Part shown: piece by piece, positions 1 to 7,002 of the stretch
Layout: the number at the start of each line of letters is the position of its first letter
How positions within the stretch are numbered: the first letter of the stretch is position 1
NCBI GenBank assembly: GCA_021827465.1
Contig: JAKAVX010000065.1
Coordinates: 1-9,340, forward strand
Reading direction: 5' to 3'
From: Deltaproteobacteria bacterium
Lineage (GTDB): Bacteria; Desulfobacterota_B; Binatia; Binatales; Binataceae
Length of the DNA: 9,340 bases
Program-made: the position numbers and the translations under genes
Notes under the pieces: generated by a model
The model's input: only the letters and a program-made list of their open reading frames with translations
Told to the model about the DNA's origin: nothing
Database searches by the model: none

Positions 1-171
1 GCGCTTCGCACGCTGCTGATCAAGGACAACCGCGTCTATATCCAGGCGGGCGGCGGCGTGGTCGCCGATTCCGATCCGGCCGCCGAGTACGAGGAGTCGG
101 TCAACAAGGCGCGCGCGATGATCCGCGCGCTAAGCGCCGGCCGCGAGTTTGAAGCGGCCGCCACGAGGTAG
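1..171 (+). CDS. trpE: Anthranilate synthase component I, C-terminal end (partial)
   Basis: Only the last 56 codons are present; the gene starts left of the window and ends at TAG 169-171. The visible part carries the C-terminal signature of the chorismate-binding family: a glycine-rich stretch read as [12 protein letters not shown] (residues 16-27 of the fragment) followed by [12 protein letters not shown]. In TrpE this region closes the active site that turns chorismate and ammonia into anthranilate. PabB and other chorismate enzymes share this end, but trpG lies 6 nt downstream and the rest of the trp pathway follows, so TrpE is the natural reading. The more usual form of the motif is AGAGIVADS; here the third position is Gly rather than Ala, a mild change. 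The last codons hold a GAGG (165-168) that serves as the ribosome binding site for trpG. Confidence 0.93.
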   Translation, partial: ALRTLLIKDNRVYIQAGGGVVADSDPAAEYEESVNKARAMIRALSAGREFEAAATR

Positions 172-177
172 GCTCCG

Positions 178-752
<575 letters not shown>

Positions 753-756
<4 letters not shown>

Positions 757-1793
757 ACGCGCTTCGCGAAGCGTTCCATCGCGTGCTTGCCGGAGCGTCG
801 CTTGACGCCGATGAGGCCGAGCGCGCGATCGGCGAGGCGCTCGACGGCGACGCTCCCGAGGGGCTGGTTGCGGCGTTCCTGGTCGCACTCAAGTTGAAGG
901 GCGAATCCGCGGGCGAGTTGGCGGGCGGCGCGCGCGCGATGCGCGCGCGGGCGCGCGCTATCGATCTCAACGGCGGCAACGTGCTCGATACCGCGGGCAC
1001 CGGAGGCGACGGCGCCGGCACGTTCAATATCTCGACCGGCGCGGCGCTTATCGCTGCGGCGGCAGGCGTTGCGGTTGCAAAGCATGGAAACCGCGCCGTG
1101 AGCGGACGGGTCGGCGCGGCTGACGTGCTCGAACGGATGGGCGTCAGGATCGAACTCGACCCCGAAGGGCTCAAGCGATGCCTTGAAAGCGCCGGAGCGT
1201 GCTTTATCTTCGCCCCGGCGTACCATCCGGCGCTCGCGCGATGGGCCGCGCTTCGGCGAACGCTCGGCACGCGCACGCTCTTCAATCTGATCGCGCCGCT
1301 CTCGAATCCCGCGTTTCCGCGCCGCCAGTTGCTGGGTGTCGCCGATCCGAGGCTGTTTCGCGCGATTGCCGAGGCGCTTGCGGCGATTGGCGTTGACCAT
1401 GCGATGGTGGTCCACGGGCTCGACGGGCTCGACGAGATATCGCTTGGCGATTCGACGCGCGTCGCGGAAATCGAGCGCGGAGATATTCGCGAATACGAAA
1501 TAGCGCCCGAGGATTTCGGTATCGCGCGAGCGCGGCCACAGGCGTTGTTCGCCGCCGACGCTCAGCAGGCGACCGGGATGCTCCGCTCGGCGCTTGCGGA
1601 GGGTCAAGGGCCGGCGCAAGATGTGCTCGCGCTCAACGGCGGCGCGGCGATCTACGTCGGCGGCAAGGCGTCCTCGCTCGGCGAGGGAGTGCGAATGGCG
1701 CGCGAGATAATCTCCGCGGGACGCGCGCTCGAAGTCGTCGAACGGATGCGGCGCGCAAGCCATGAGCCGTCGCCGGACGAGGCCGCAAGATGA
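753..1793 (+). CDS. trpD: Anthranilate phosphoribosyltransferase
   Basis: 346 aa from a GTG start, matching the family length of about 340. It transfers phosphoribose from PRPP to anthranilate, the second step of the branch. I chose GTG 753 because AAGGG (741-745) sits seven bases before it, it overlaps the trpG stop as GTGA, and the protein then begins with the expected helical [11 protein letters not shown]. An open frame continues upstream to 600 but only reads trpG out of frame. Visible motifs are the PRPP loop GTGGDG (82-87), NIST (92-95), KHGNRAVS (110-117) and the metal-binding HGLDGLDE (221-228, Asp227-Glu228). The usual GPLTNPA is APLSNPA here (181-187), a Gly to Ala change in a normally well-kept loop. 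The stop overlaps trpC as ATGA. Confidence 0.97.
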
Positions 1794-2587
1794 GCTCGAT
1801 CCTCGACAAAATTTTCGAAGCCAAGCGTGAGGAACTTGCCGCCACCCGCAGCGCGGTTCCCGGCGAGGCGGTTATCCGCGCCGCTTCAAGTACGCCCGCG
1901 CCGCGAGACTTCGTCGGAGCGCTCCGTGCGCGGCGTCCCGCGATAATTGCCGAGGTAAAGCGCGCCTCGCCGAGCAAGGGCGATATCCTGCCCAATCTCG
2001 ATCCGGCCAAGGTCGCGCGCGAGTACCAGCGATGCGGCGCCGCTGCCGTCTCGGTTCTTACCGACCGCCATTTCAAGGGCTCGCTCGACGATCTGCGCGC
2101 GGTGCGAGCGGCGATCGATCTGCCTATCCTGCGCAAGGATTTCATGTTCGATCCGTACCAGGTGTACGAAGCGCGCGCGGCGGGCGCGGACTGTATCCTG
2201 CTGATCGTGGCGATGCTCGACGACGGTACGCTGCGCCAGCTTCATTCCCTTGCGCACGAACTCGGGATGGCGGCGCTCGTCGAGGTGCACAACGAAGACG
2301 AGTTCGCGCGCGCCGAGCGTTTGGAGGCGACGTTGATCGGGATCAACAACCGCGACCTCCATACATTCGTTACCGATATCGCGGTGACGGAGCGCTTGCT
2401 GCGCAATTATCGCGGCGACGCGATGGTGGTCGGGGAGAGCGGAATCGACTCGCCCGAACATATTCGAAGACTCGACCGTGTCGGCGCGCGCGCGTTTCTC
2501 ATCGGAGAGAGCCTGCTGCGCGGCGGAAATCCCGCCGGTCGGCTCGGCGAACTGCTCGGCGCGCTCGGCGAGGCGGCGTCGCGATGA
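1790..2587 (+). CDS. trpC: Indole-3-glycerol-phosphate synthase
   Basis: 265 aa, full length for a monofunctional (beta/alpha)8-barrel IGPS. It closes the ring of carboxyphenylamino-deoxyribulose phosphate to indole-3-glycerol phosphate with loss of CO2 and water. The signature strand IAEVKRASPSKG (53-64) carries Glu55, Lys57 and Lys63. The catalytic lysine lies in ILRKDF (Lys116), followed by LVEVH (Glu165), INNRDL (Asn187) and the phosphate-binding GESGI (215-219). All expected catalytic positions are present. It is a separate gene, not fused to trpF as in enterobacteria. ATG 1790 overlaps the trpD stop by 4 nt, and its own TGA overlaps the trpF ATG by 4 nt, so translation of D, C and F is probably coupled. 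Confidence 0.97.
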   Translation: MSSILDKIFEAKREELAATRSAVPGEAVIRAASSTPAPRDFVGALRARRPAIIAEVKRASPSKGDILPNLDPAKVAREYQRCGAAAVSVLTDRHFKGSLDDLRAVRAAIDLPILRKDFMFDPYQVYEARAAGADCILLIVAMLDDGTLRQLHSLAHELGMAALVEVHNEDEFARAERLEATLIGINNRDLHTFVTDIAVTERLLRNYRGDAMVVGESGIDSPEHIRRLDRVGARAFLIGESLLRGGNPAGRLGELLGALGEAASR

Positions 2588-3195
2588 CGGTGCGGGTGAA
2601 AATCTGCGGCGTCACGCTTCCCGAGGATGCCGAAGCGGCCGCGTCGATGGGTGCGGACATGATCGGGCTCAACTTTTATCCGAAAAGCCCGCGTTTTCTC
2701 GATCTTGCGCGTGCGCGCGAGGTGCGGGCCGCAGCCGGAAGCCGCGTTACGGTGGTCGGCGTGTTCGTCAACGCACCGCGCGAGACGGTCGCCGAGCACG
2801 TCCGCGAACTCCGGCTCGACATGATTCAGTTTCACGGCGATGAGCCGGAGGAATTCCTCGAAGGATGGCCGGTTCCCGTGATCCGCGCGCTGAGATTGAA
2901 CTCCGGCCAACGTCCCGACACGTCGGCGTGCGCGGCCGCCACGTTTCTGCTCGTCGATACGTTCAATCCCGAGCTTTACGGCGGCACAGGGCGCGCACGT
3001 TCATTTTCCGATCTTGCCGGCGCGGATCTAAGCCGCGTCATCATCTCGGGCGGACTCACGCCCGACAATGTTGCCGAGGCCGCCGCGCTTCGCCCCTACG
3101 CGGTCGATACCGCCAGCGGCGTTGAATCGCGCCCGGGCGTCAAGGACCATCAGAAACTCAGGAGATTTATCGAGAATGCCAAGTCTTCCCGATAG
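2584..3195 (+). CDS. trpF: Phosphoribosylanthranilate isomerase
   Basis: 203 aa, normal for stand-alone TrpF. It catalyses the Amadori rearrangement of phosphoribosylanthranilate, the step before TrpC. The general base Cys8 is in VKICGVT, and the general acid Asp125 is in LLVDTF. The phosphate site is given by YGGTGR (132-137), [10 protein letters not shown] (154-163) and the DTASGVE...PGVKD segment (175-188). ATG 2584 overlaps the trpC stop by 4 nt; the same frame is open further upstream, but that part only reads trpC out of frame. Its 3' end overlaps trpB by 20 nt and contains the trpB ribosome binding site, so the last residues (ENAKSSR) are constrained by the trpB start. Residues 102-120 look less conserved than the rest. 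Confidence 0.96.
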   Translation: MTVRVKICGVTLPEDAEAAASMGADMIGLNFYPKSPRFLDLARAREVRAAAGSRVTVVGVFVNAPRETVAEHVRELRLDMIQFHGDEPEEFLEGWPVPVIRALRLNSGQRPDTSACAAATFLLVDTFNPELYGGTGRARSFSDLAGADLSRVIISGGLTPDNVAEAAALRPYAVDTASGVESRPGVKDHQKLRRFIENAKSSR

Positions 3196-4369
3196 CCGCG
3201 GACATTTTGCCGAGCACGGCGGGCGTTACGTCGCCGAAACGCTGATGCCGGCGCTGTTCGAACTGGAAAAAGCCTACAAGGAAGCGCGCCGCGACCCGGC
3301 TTTCCGGCGCGAACTGGAAAATTACTCGCGCGAGTACGTCGGCCGGCCGACGCCGCTTCACTTCGCGGCGCATCTGACCGAACGTCTGGGCGGCGCGAAG
3401 ATCTATCTTAAGCGCGAAGACCTTTGCCATACCGGCGCGCATAAGGTGAACAACACGCTCGGGCAGGCTCTGCTCGCGGTCAGGATGGGCAAGACCCGCA
3501 TCACGGCTGAGACCGGCGCGGGGCAGCACGGCGTTGCGAGCGCGACGATGGCCGCCTTCTTCAGGCGCGAGTGCGAAGTTTTCATGGGAAGCCTCGACGT
3601 CGAGCGCCAATCGCTCAACGTTTTCCGGATGAAGCTGCTCGGCGCCAAAGTCACCGCCGTCGATTCGGGAAGCCGGAGCCTGAAGGACGCGCTCAACGAG
3701 GCGCTGCGCGACTGGATCGCGACCGTTCGCGATACCTATTACCTGATCGGCACGGCGGCCGGACCGCATCCGTACCCGATGATCGTGCGCGATTTTCAGG
3801 CCGTGATCGGACGCGAGTCGCGCCGCCAGATTCTGAAGAAGGAGGGCCGGTTGCCCGACATGCTTGTCGCGTGCGTCAACGGCGGTTCCAACGCGATCGG
3901 TCTGTTCTATCCGTTCATCAAGGATGTGAACGTCAAGATGGTCGGCGTCGAGGCTGCGGGACTCGGGCTCAACACCGGTTCGCACGCGGCGACGCTCAAC
4001 GCCGGCACGGTCGGGGTGCTGCACGGCAACAAGACCTATCTGCTCCAGGACGAACTCGGCCAGATTCGCGAGACCCATTCGATCGCCGCGGGTCTCGATT
4101 ATCCCGGCGTCGGGCCTGAGCACGCGTGGCTCAAGGATACCGGGCGCGCCACGTACACCGCGGTCACGGACGCGGAGGCGCTCGAAGCGCTCAAGATGCT
4201 CTCCGAGACCGAGGGAATAATCCCGGCGCTGGAGAGCTCGCACGCGGTCGCTGAGGCTATAAAGCTTGCGCCCACGATGGACAAGGACCGCATGATGATC
4301 GTCAATCTGTCCGGGCGCGGCGACAAGGACATGCAGACCGTCGCGCGCGCGTTCGGCGTTACGCTGTAG
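3176..4369 (+). CDS. trpB: Tryptophan synthase beta subunit
   Basis: 397 aa, the standard length for the main TrpB1 type. It condenses indole with serine using pyridoxal phosphate, in an alpha2beta2 complex with TrpA. The PLP lysine is Lys90 in [10 protein letters not shown]; Glu112 (AETGAGQHG) is the catalytic acid/base. The COMM domain follows, then the PLP phosphate loop at 234-240, Asp308 in DYPGVGPEH, Glu353 in ALESSHA and Ser380 in LSGRGDKD. The phosphate loop reads VNGGSNA, where the usual form is VGGGSNA, so Asn235 replaces the first loop glycine. ATG 3176 was chosen because AGGAGA (3160-3165) lies ten bases upstream and the protein then starts at the family N-terminus ([14 protein letters not shown]). 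It overlaps trpF by 20 nt. Confidence 0.97.
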   Translation: MPSLPDSRGHFAEHGGRYVAETLMPALFELEKAYKEARRDPAFRRELENYSREYVGRPTPLHFAAHLTERLGGAKIYLKREDLCHTGAHKVNNTLGQALLAVRMGKTRITAETGAGQHGVASATMAAFFRRECEVFMGSLDVERQSLNVFRMKLLGAKVTAVDSGSRSLKDALNEALRDWIATVRDTYYLIGTAAGPHPYPMIVRDFQAVIGRESRRQILKKEGRLPDMLVACVNGGSNAIGLFYPFIKDVNVKMVGVEAAGLGLNTGSHAATLNAGTVGVLHGNKTYLLQDELGQIRETHSIAAGLDYPGVGPEHAWLKDTGRATYTAVTDAEALEALKMLSETEGIIPALESSHAVAEAIKLAPTMDKDRMMIVNLSGRGDKDMQTVARAFGVTL

Positions 4370-4383
4370 GACGGAAATCCGAG

Positions 4384-5223
4384 ATGGCGAATACAGGCAG
4401 GATAAGCGCGAAATTTCGGGAACTGAGAGCGCGCGACGAAGCCGCGCTGATACCGTATATCGTCGCGGGCGACCCGGATCTCGAAACGACCGCCCGGCTC
4501 GTGATCGAACTGGAGGCGCGCGGCGCCGACCTGATCGAGCTCGGCGTTCCGTTTTCCGATCCGATGGCCGACGGCCCGGCGAATCAGCGCGCGGCCGCGC
4601 GCGGACTTTCCTCCGGTGCGTCGCTCGCGGCGATTCTCTCGATGGTGAAGGAACTCAGGACGCGCACCGAAATTCCGATCGTGCTGTTCGGATATTACAA
4701 CCCGATTTTCCATTACGGATGCGAGCGGTTTTCGGCGGACGCGGCGAAGGCCGGCGTAGACGCGCTTCTAGTGGTCGATCTTCCGCCCGAAGAAGCCGCC
4801 GAGTTGCAGAAGCCCGCGCGCAAAAACGGTCTCGATTTCATCTACCTGCTTGCGCCGACCACGCCACTCGACCGCGCGGAAAAAATCGCGCGCTCCGCGC
4901 GCGGCTTTCTATACTACGTTTCGGTGACCGGAGTGACCGGCGCGCGCGCCGAGCTTGCCACGGACCTCGAAGAGCATGTGCGCGGGATCAAGGGCGTGAC
5001 TGAGCTTCCGATCGGCGTGGGCTTCGGAATCTCGAAACCCGCCCAGGCGGCGCGGGTAGCGGTCTTTGCCGACGCAGTGATCGTCGGAAGCGCGCTCTCG
5101 CTGGCAATCGAGGCCAATGTACACTCTCCCAATCTGGTCGAAACGCTCGGAGCGATGGTTGGTGCGATGAAGGATGCGATGAGAGCGGCTCGGCGCGGCA
5201 GCGAGACCAGCGCCGCCAGGTGA
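4384..5223 (+). CDS. trpA: Tryptophan synthase alpha subunit
   Basis: 279 aa, slightly longer than the usual 265-270 because of a polar Arg/Ser/Ala-rich C-terminal tail. It cleaves indole-3-glycerol phosphate and channels indole to TrpB. The PROSITE-type signature is present as LIELGVPFSDPMADG (50-64), giving the catalytic acids Glu52 and Asp63. The barrel continues with FGYYNP, DLPPEE, IYLLAPTTP and the phosphate-binding YVSVTGVTGAR, and GVGFGIS later on. After ADGP the protein has ANQ, where TIQ or VIQ is more common. The gene follows trpB by 14 nt with a weak GGA-type ribosome binding site, and its stop lies 5 nt before the accD start used here. It closes the pathway encoded by this operon. 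Confidence 0.97.
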   Translation: MANTGRISAKFRELRARDEAALIPYIVAGDPDLETTARLVIELEARGADLIELGVPFSDPMADGPANQRAAARGLSSGASLAAILSMVKELRTRTEIPIVLFGYYNPIFHYGCERFSADAAKAGVDALLVVDLPPEEAAELQKPARKNGLDFIYLLAPTTPLDRAEKIARSARGFLYYVSVTGVTGARAELATDLEEHVRGIKGVTELPIGVGFGISKPAQAARVAVFADAVIVGSALSLAIEANVHSPNLVETLGAMVGAMKDAMRAARRGSETSAAR

Positions 5224-5225
5224 TC
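5218..5225 (+). promoter_or_regulatory. accD ribosome binding site overlapping the trpA stop
   Basis: AGGTGATC matches eight consecutive bases of the complement to the 16S rRNA 3' end (TAAGGAGGTGATC) and is correctly spaced for ATG 5229. This supports ATG 5229 over the in-frame GTG at 5220, which lies inside the site. The site also contains the trpA TGA, so ribosomes ending trpA could restart on accD. Confidence 0.6.
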
Positions 5226-5228
5226 CGG

Positions 5229-6077
5229 ATGGCTGAGCGAGCAACAAAGGAACAGACAGGACAGGCTCCCGCCGAGGATATCTGGGTAAAATGTCCCGGA
5301 TGCAGGGAGATCGCGTTCCGCAAGGAAGTGGAGCGCAATCTGAACGTATGCGGTAAATGCGGACATCATTTCCGCGTGACCGTCGCGCAGCGTCTTGCGA
5401 TCACGGTTGACCGCGGCTCGTGGCGCGAGATGTTCGCCGAACTTGCTATCGGCGATCCGCTCGAATTCGTAGACAGCAAGCCGTATCCGATGCGGCTCGA
5501 GCAGGCACGCAAACAGAGCGGGCGCAACGACGCGGTGGTCGTTGGTGTCGCGGCTATCGGCGAGCGTCCGGTCGCGCTCGGATTGATGGACTTCGAATTC
5601 ATGGGCGGCAGCATGGGCGTGGTCGTGGGCGAGAAACTCGCGCGGCTTTTCGATCATGCGCTAAAGCGGCGGCTTCCCGTAATCGTGTTTACGGCGTCGG
5701 GTGGAGCGCGCATGCAGGAGGGCGCGCTTTCGCTGATGCAGATGGCGAAAGTGTCGTCGGCGATTGCGCGACTTCGCGACGCACGCCTGCCGTATATCTC
5801 GGTGCTTTGCGATCCGACGACAGGCGGGGTCGCCGCGTCGTTCGCGATGCTGGGCGACCTGAATATCGCGGAACCCGGGGCGCTGATCGGCTTCGCCGGC
5901 CGGCGGGTTATCGAGCAGACCACCAACCAGCAGCTTCCCGAAGGCTTTCAGCGCGCCGAATTCCTTCTGGCGCACGGGATGCTCGACGCGATCGTCCCGC
6001 GCCAGCAGATGCGCGACACGCTGGCGCGCCTGCTCGCGGACCTGATAGCGCGCCGGCCGCGGGCCTCTCGGCGATGA
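5229..6077 (+). CDS. accD: Acetyl-CoA carboxylase carboxyltransferase subunit beta
   Basis: 282 aa, close to the family's 280-300. With AccA it forms the carboxyltransferase that moves carboxyl from biotinylated AccB to acetyl-CoA, making malonyl-CoA for fatty acid synthesis. An N-terminal four-cysteine zinc ribbon is complete: CPGC (Cys22, Cys25) and CGKC (Cys41, Cys44). The crotonase-like core follows, with MGGSMG, SGGARMQEG, DPTTGGV, FAMLGD and GFAGRRVIEQT. The last motif has Arg where Pro is usual (GFAGPRVIEQT). A GTG at 5220 would add three residues and overlap the trpA stop, but ATG 5229 has the better ribosome binding site. accD at the end of a trp operon is seen in some deltaproteobacteria and couples two otherwise unrelated pathways at transcription. 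accA is not in the window. Confidence 0.97.
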   Translation: MAERATKEQTGQAPAEDIWVKCPGCREIAFRKEVERNLNVCGKCGHHFRVTVAQRLAITVDRGSWREMFAELAIGDPLEFVDSKPYPMRLEQARKQSGRNDAVVVGVAAIGERPVALGLMDFEFMGGSMGVVVGEKLARLFDHALKRRLPVIVFTASGGARMQEGALSLMQMAKVSSAIARLRDARLPYISVLCDPTTGGVAASFAMLGDLNIAEPGALIGFAGRRVIEQTTNQQLPEGFQRAEFLLAHGMLDAIVPRQQMRDTLARLLADLIARRPRASRR

Positions 6078-6097
6078 ACGCCGGCGGCCGGCGCGTT
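6047..6097 (+). other. Stem-loop spanning the accD stop codon
   Basis: CGCGCCGGCCGC (6049-6060) and GCGGCCGGCGCG (6084-6095) are perfect 12-bp inverted arms, extended by one G-U and one A-U pair. The 23-nt loop contains the accD TGA (6075-6077). No T-run follows, so it is not a classical intrinsic terminator. It could protect the operon mRNA 3' end, pause ribosomes or assist termination. The arms share a GGCCGG core with the next hairpin. Confidence 0.55.
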
Positions 6098-6128
6098 CCT
6101 GTTCAGAGATAACAGAGAGCAGATGCTG

Positions 6129-6161
6129 TTGGGGCCGGCCGCTTTCGCGGGCCGGCCCCAA
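6129..6161. terminator. Strong bidirectional hairpin between converging genes
   Basis: TTGGGGCCGGCC (6129-6140) and GGCCGGCCCCAA (6150-6161) pair perfectly over 12 bp around a 9-nt loop (GCTTTCGCG). It lies between accD (plus, ending 6077) and the secreted-protein gene (minus, ending 6184), where a shared terminator is expected. Neither strand has a T-tract after the stem: the plus strand is followed by AAAC, and the minus strand by CAGCATC. Termination would therefore be of the tract-less kind, or the element is an mRNA-stabilising or Rho-assisting structure. Confidence 0.6.
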
Positions 6162-6183
6162 AAACGCTCCACGTGGAAGTCGC

Positions 6184-6645
6184 TTATTTCGCGACGAAGA
6201 GGAAGAACGAAGCGTCAACGGTCGCCCCGCTGCCGTCGAAGCAATGCACCCAGACTGCGTTGGAATCATTTAGCCGGTCGGCGGTGGTGCAAAACGCCTG
6301 CTCGTCGCCATTTGAGAGGTCATCGGCCTGGACCCAACGGCTCCATCCGTTCACGGCCAAGATGTTTTGGCAGGGTTTGTTGAATCCGATCGAATATTCT
6401 CCGGTGGCATGACGGTAAGTGTCGGCGGTATTGCAGTGCTTGCAGCTAAGCACGCTGCCGTCATAGTTGATGGCCGCGGTGCACTTCACACTTCCATTTG
6501 TGAACTTCGGGGCGGTCACGACCGCCGGTTCGGTTCCAACTTGACCATTAGGAGCGTTATCGCCGGCGAACGCCGCTGGCGCCAATAACACGGCAAGCAG
6601 TACACCTGCTATTCCCGCCGTCACTCCACTCACAAACTGTTTCAT
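6184..6645 (-). CDS. Secreted six-cysteine protein of unknown function
   Basis: 153 aa. ATG at 6645 follows a near-ideal GAGGAGG seven bases upstream; the frame extends further upstream, but that part is the AT-rich leader. Residues 1-27 are a classical signal peptide: MKQF, a hydrophobic core (VTAGIAGVLLAVLLAP) and an AFA/G cleavage site after Ala27. The mature part (about 126 aa) has six cysteines (55, 68, 71, 92, 119, 135), one pair as CKHC, and no further membrane segment. It looks all-beta: a GSVLSC...ATGEYSIGF stretch (63-88) and a final SNAVWVHCFDGSGATVDASFFLFVA (129-152). This pattern recalls a loosely defined secreted beta domain in which GTYxVxF and an exposed VxxFDxxGxxxDxxFxLxV close the fold; the match is from memory and tentative. 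An even cysteine number in an exported protein suggests disulfides, so a periplasmic or extracellular role is likely. I cannot name a function. It interrupts accD and folC in the opposite orientation. Confidence 0.85.
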   Translation of the reverse strand: MKQFVSGVTAGIAGVLLAVLLAPAAFAGDNAPNGQVGTEPAVVTAPKFTNGSVKCTAAINYDGSVLSCKHCNTADTYRHATGEYSIGFNKPCQNILAVNGWSRWVQADDLSNGDEQAFCTTADRLNDSNAVWVHCFDGSGATVDASFFLFVAK

Positions 6646-6652
6646 CACCCTT

Positions 6653-6659
6653 CCTCCTC
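6653..6659 (-). promoter_or_regulatory. Strong ribosome binding site of the secreted-protein gene
   Basis: On the minus strand GAGGAGG ends seven bases before ATG 6645, in a purine-only context. It fixes this start rather than the upstream in-frame ATG at 6729 and suggests strong translation. It is the best Shine-Dalgarno match in the window. Confidence 0.8.
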
Positions 6660-6667
6660 TTTTCCTT

Positions 6668-6686
6668 TTTCGGCTTTGGGCCGAAA
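6668..6686 (-). other. 5' leader hairpin of the secreted-protein gene
   Basis: Read on the minus strand, TTTCGGC-CCAAA-GCCGAAA forms a perfect 7-bp stem with a 5-nt loop. It starts close to the 5' end of the leader predicted from the promoter below and ends eight bases before the ribosome binding site. No T-run follows on either strand, so it is unlikely to terminate. It could stabilise the mRNA or gate translation. Confidence 0.5.
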
Positions 6687-6700
6687 CTTCTTTCTGGTTT

Positions 6701-6729
6701 CCTATAAAGTGAATTTGTATGCCATGCAA
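6701..6729 (-). promoter_or_regulatory. Candidate promoter of the secreted-protein gene
   Basis: On the minus strand TTGCAT (-35, plus 6724-6729) and TATAGG (-10, plus 6701-6706) are separated by 17 nt, within the most AT-rich stretch of the window. The predicted transcript start is near 6694, giving a leader of about 50 nt. The hexamers match the sigma-70 consensus only partly (3/6 and 4/6). An AAACG-N7-CGTTT dyad (6728-6744) abuts the -35 and could be an operator. Confidence 0.35.
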
Positions 6730-6958
6730 ACGATTTGAACGTTTTTGTGCGTTTCTTTATCTAAATGAATGCATAGTGCACTCGCGATGCGTCGGCATGC
6801 GCCTCAATGAGCTAGATAACCCATACTGCGTGTGATGACGCTCTCGCTTCTCGACCCGTGCCGACGGCGCGCGATTGTCCACTTGCCGACTCCAGATGCC
6901 TTAGGGTGCTTCGAATTACGGTTGTGAAGGCTTTCCCGCCGCGAGAGCAAAGCCATGC

Positions 6959-6988
6959 TTTCGATTGCACGGTACGCACGGCTACAAT
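6959..6988 (+). promoter_or_regulatory. Weak candidate promoter of folC
   Basis: TACAAT (6983-6988) matches five of six bases of the sigma-70 -10 box. The best-spaced -35 is a poor TTTCGA (6959-6964, 18-nt spacer). Transcription would begin near 6995, about 8 nt before ATG 7003, giving an almost leaderless mRNA and excluding ATG 6955. This rests on one hexamer. Confidence 0.25.
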
Positions 6989-7002
6989 CTCGCGCCAAGG
7001 CG

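Larger units (their letters stand above)
6646..7002. other. Divergent intergenic region with AT-rich core
   Basis: This 357-nt gap separates the starts of the secreted-protein gene (minus) and folC (plus). 6661-6780 is about 36% G+C by hand count (43 of 120), against roughly 60% in the adjacent gene and more in the trp genes. It holds the minus-strand ribosome binding site, leader hairpin and candidate promoter. 6781-6955 returns to mixed composition, and I see no credible gene, RNA or repeat there. The last 50 bases could alternatively be the 5' end of folC if ATG 6955 is used. Confidence 0.6.

Noticed and set aside
928..958. Alternating GC run in trpD as a Z-DNA or repeat element
   Set aside because: It encodes Ala/Arg-rich helix codons in frame, the alternation breaks at 938/939, and similar GCGCG strings occur throughout this genome's genes.
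6433..6441. CKHC in the secreted protein as a cytochrome c heme site
   Set aside because: The motif reads CKHCN, so the His that must follow CxxC is missing.
6786..6805. GCGATGC...GCATGCGC as an operator
   Set aside because: Only four contiguous base pairs form once aligned; too weak to report.
6804..6998. 64-codon minus-strand open frame ahead of folC
   Set aside because: It starts at TTG with no ribosome binding site, has a basic low-quality composition, no motif, and overlaps the folC 5' region.
6955..7002. Longer folC start at ATG 6955
   Set aside because: The 16 extra residues fit no family N-terminus, and a -10-like TACAAT lies within them. Not fully excluded because GAGAG precedes ATG 6955.
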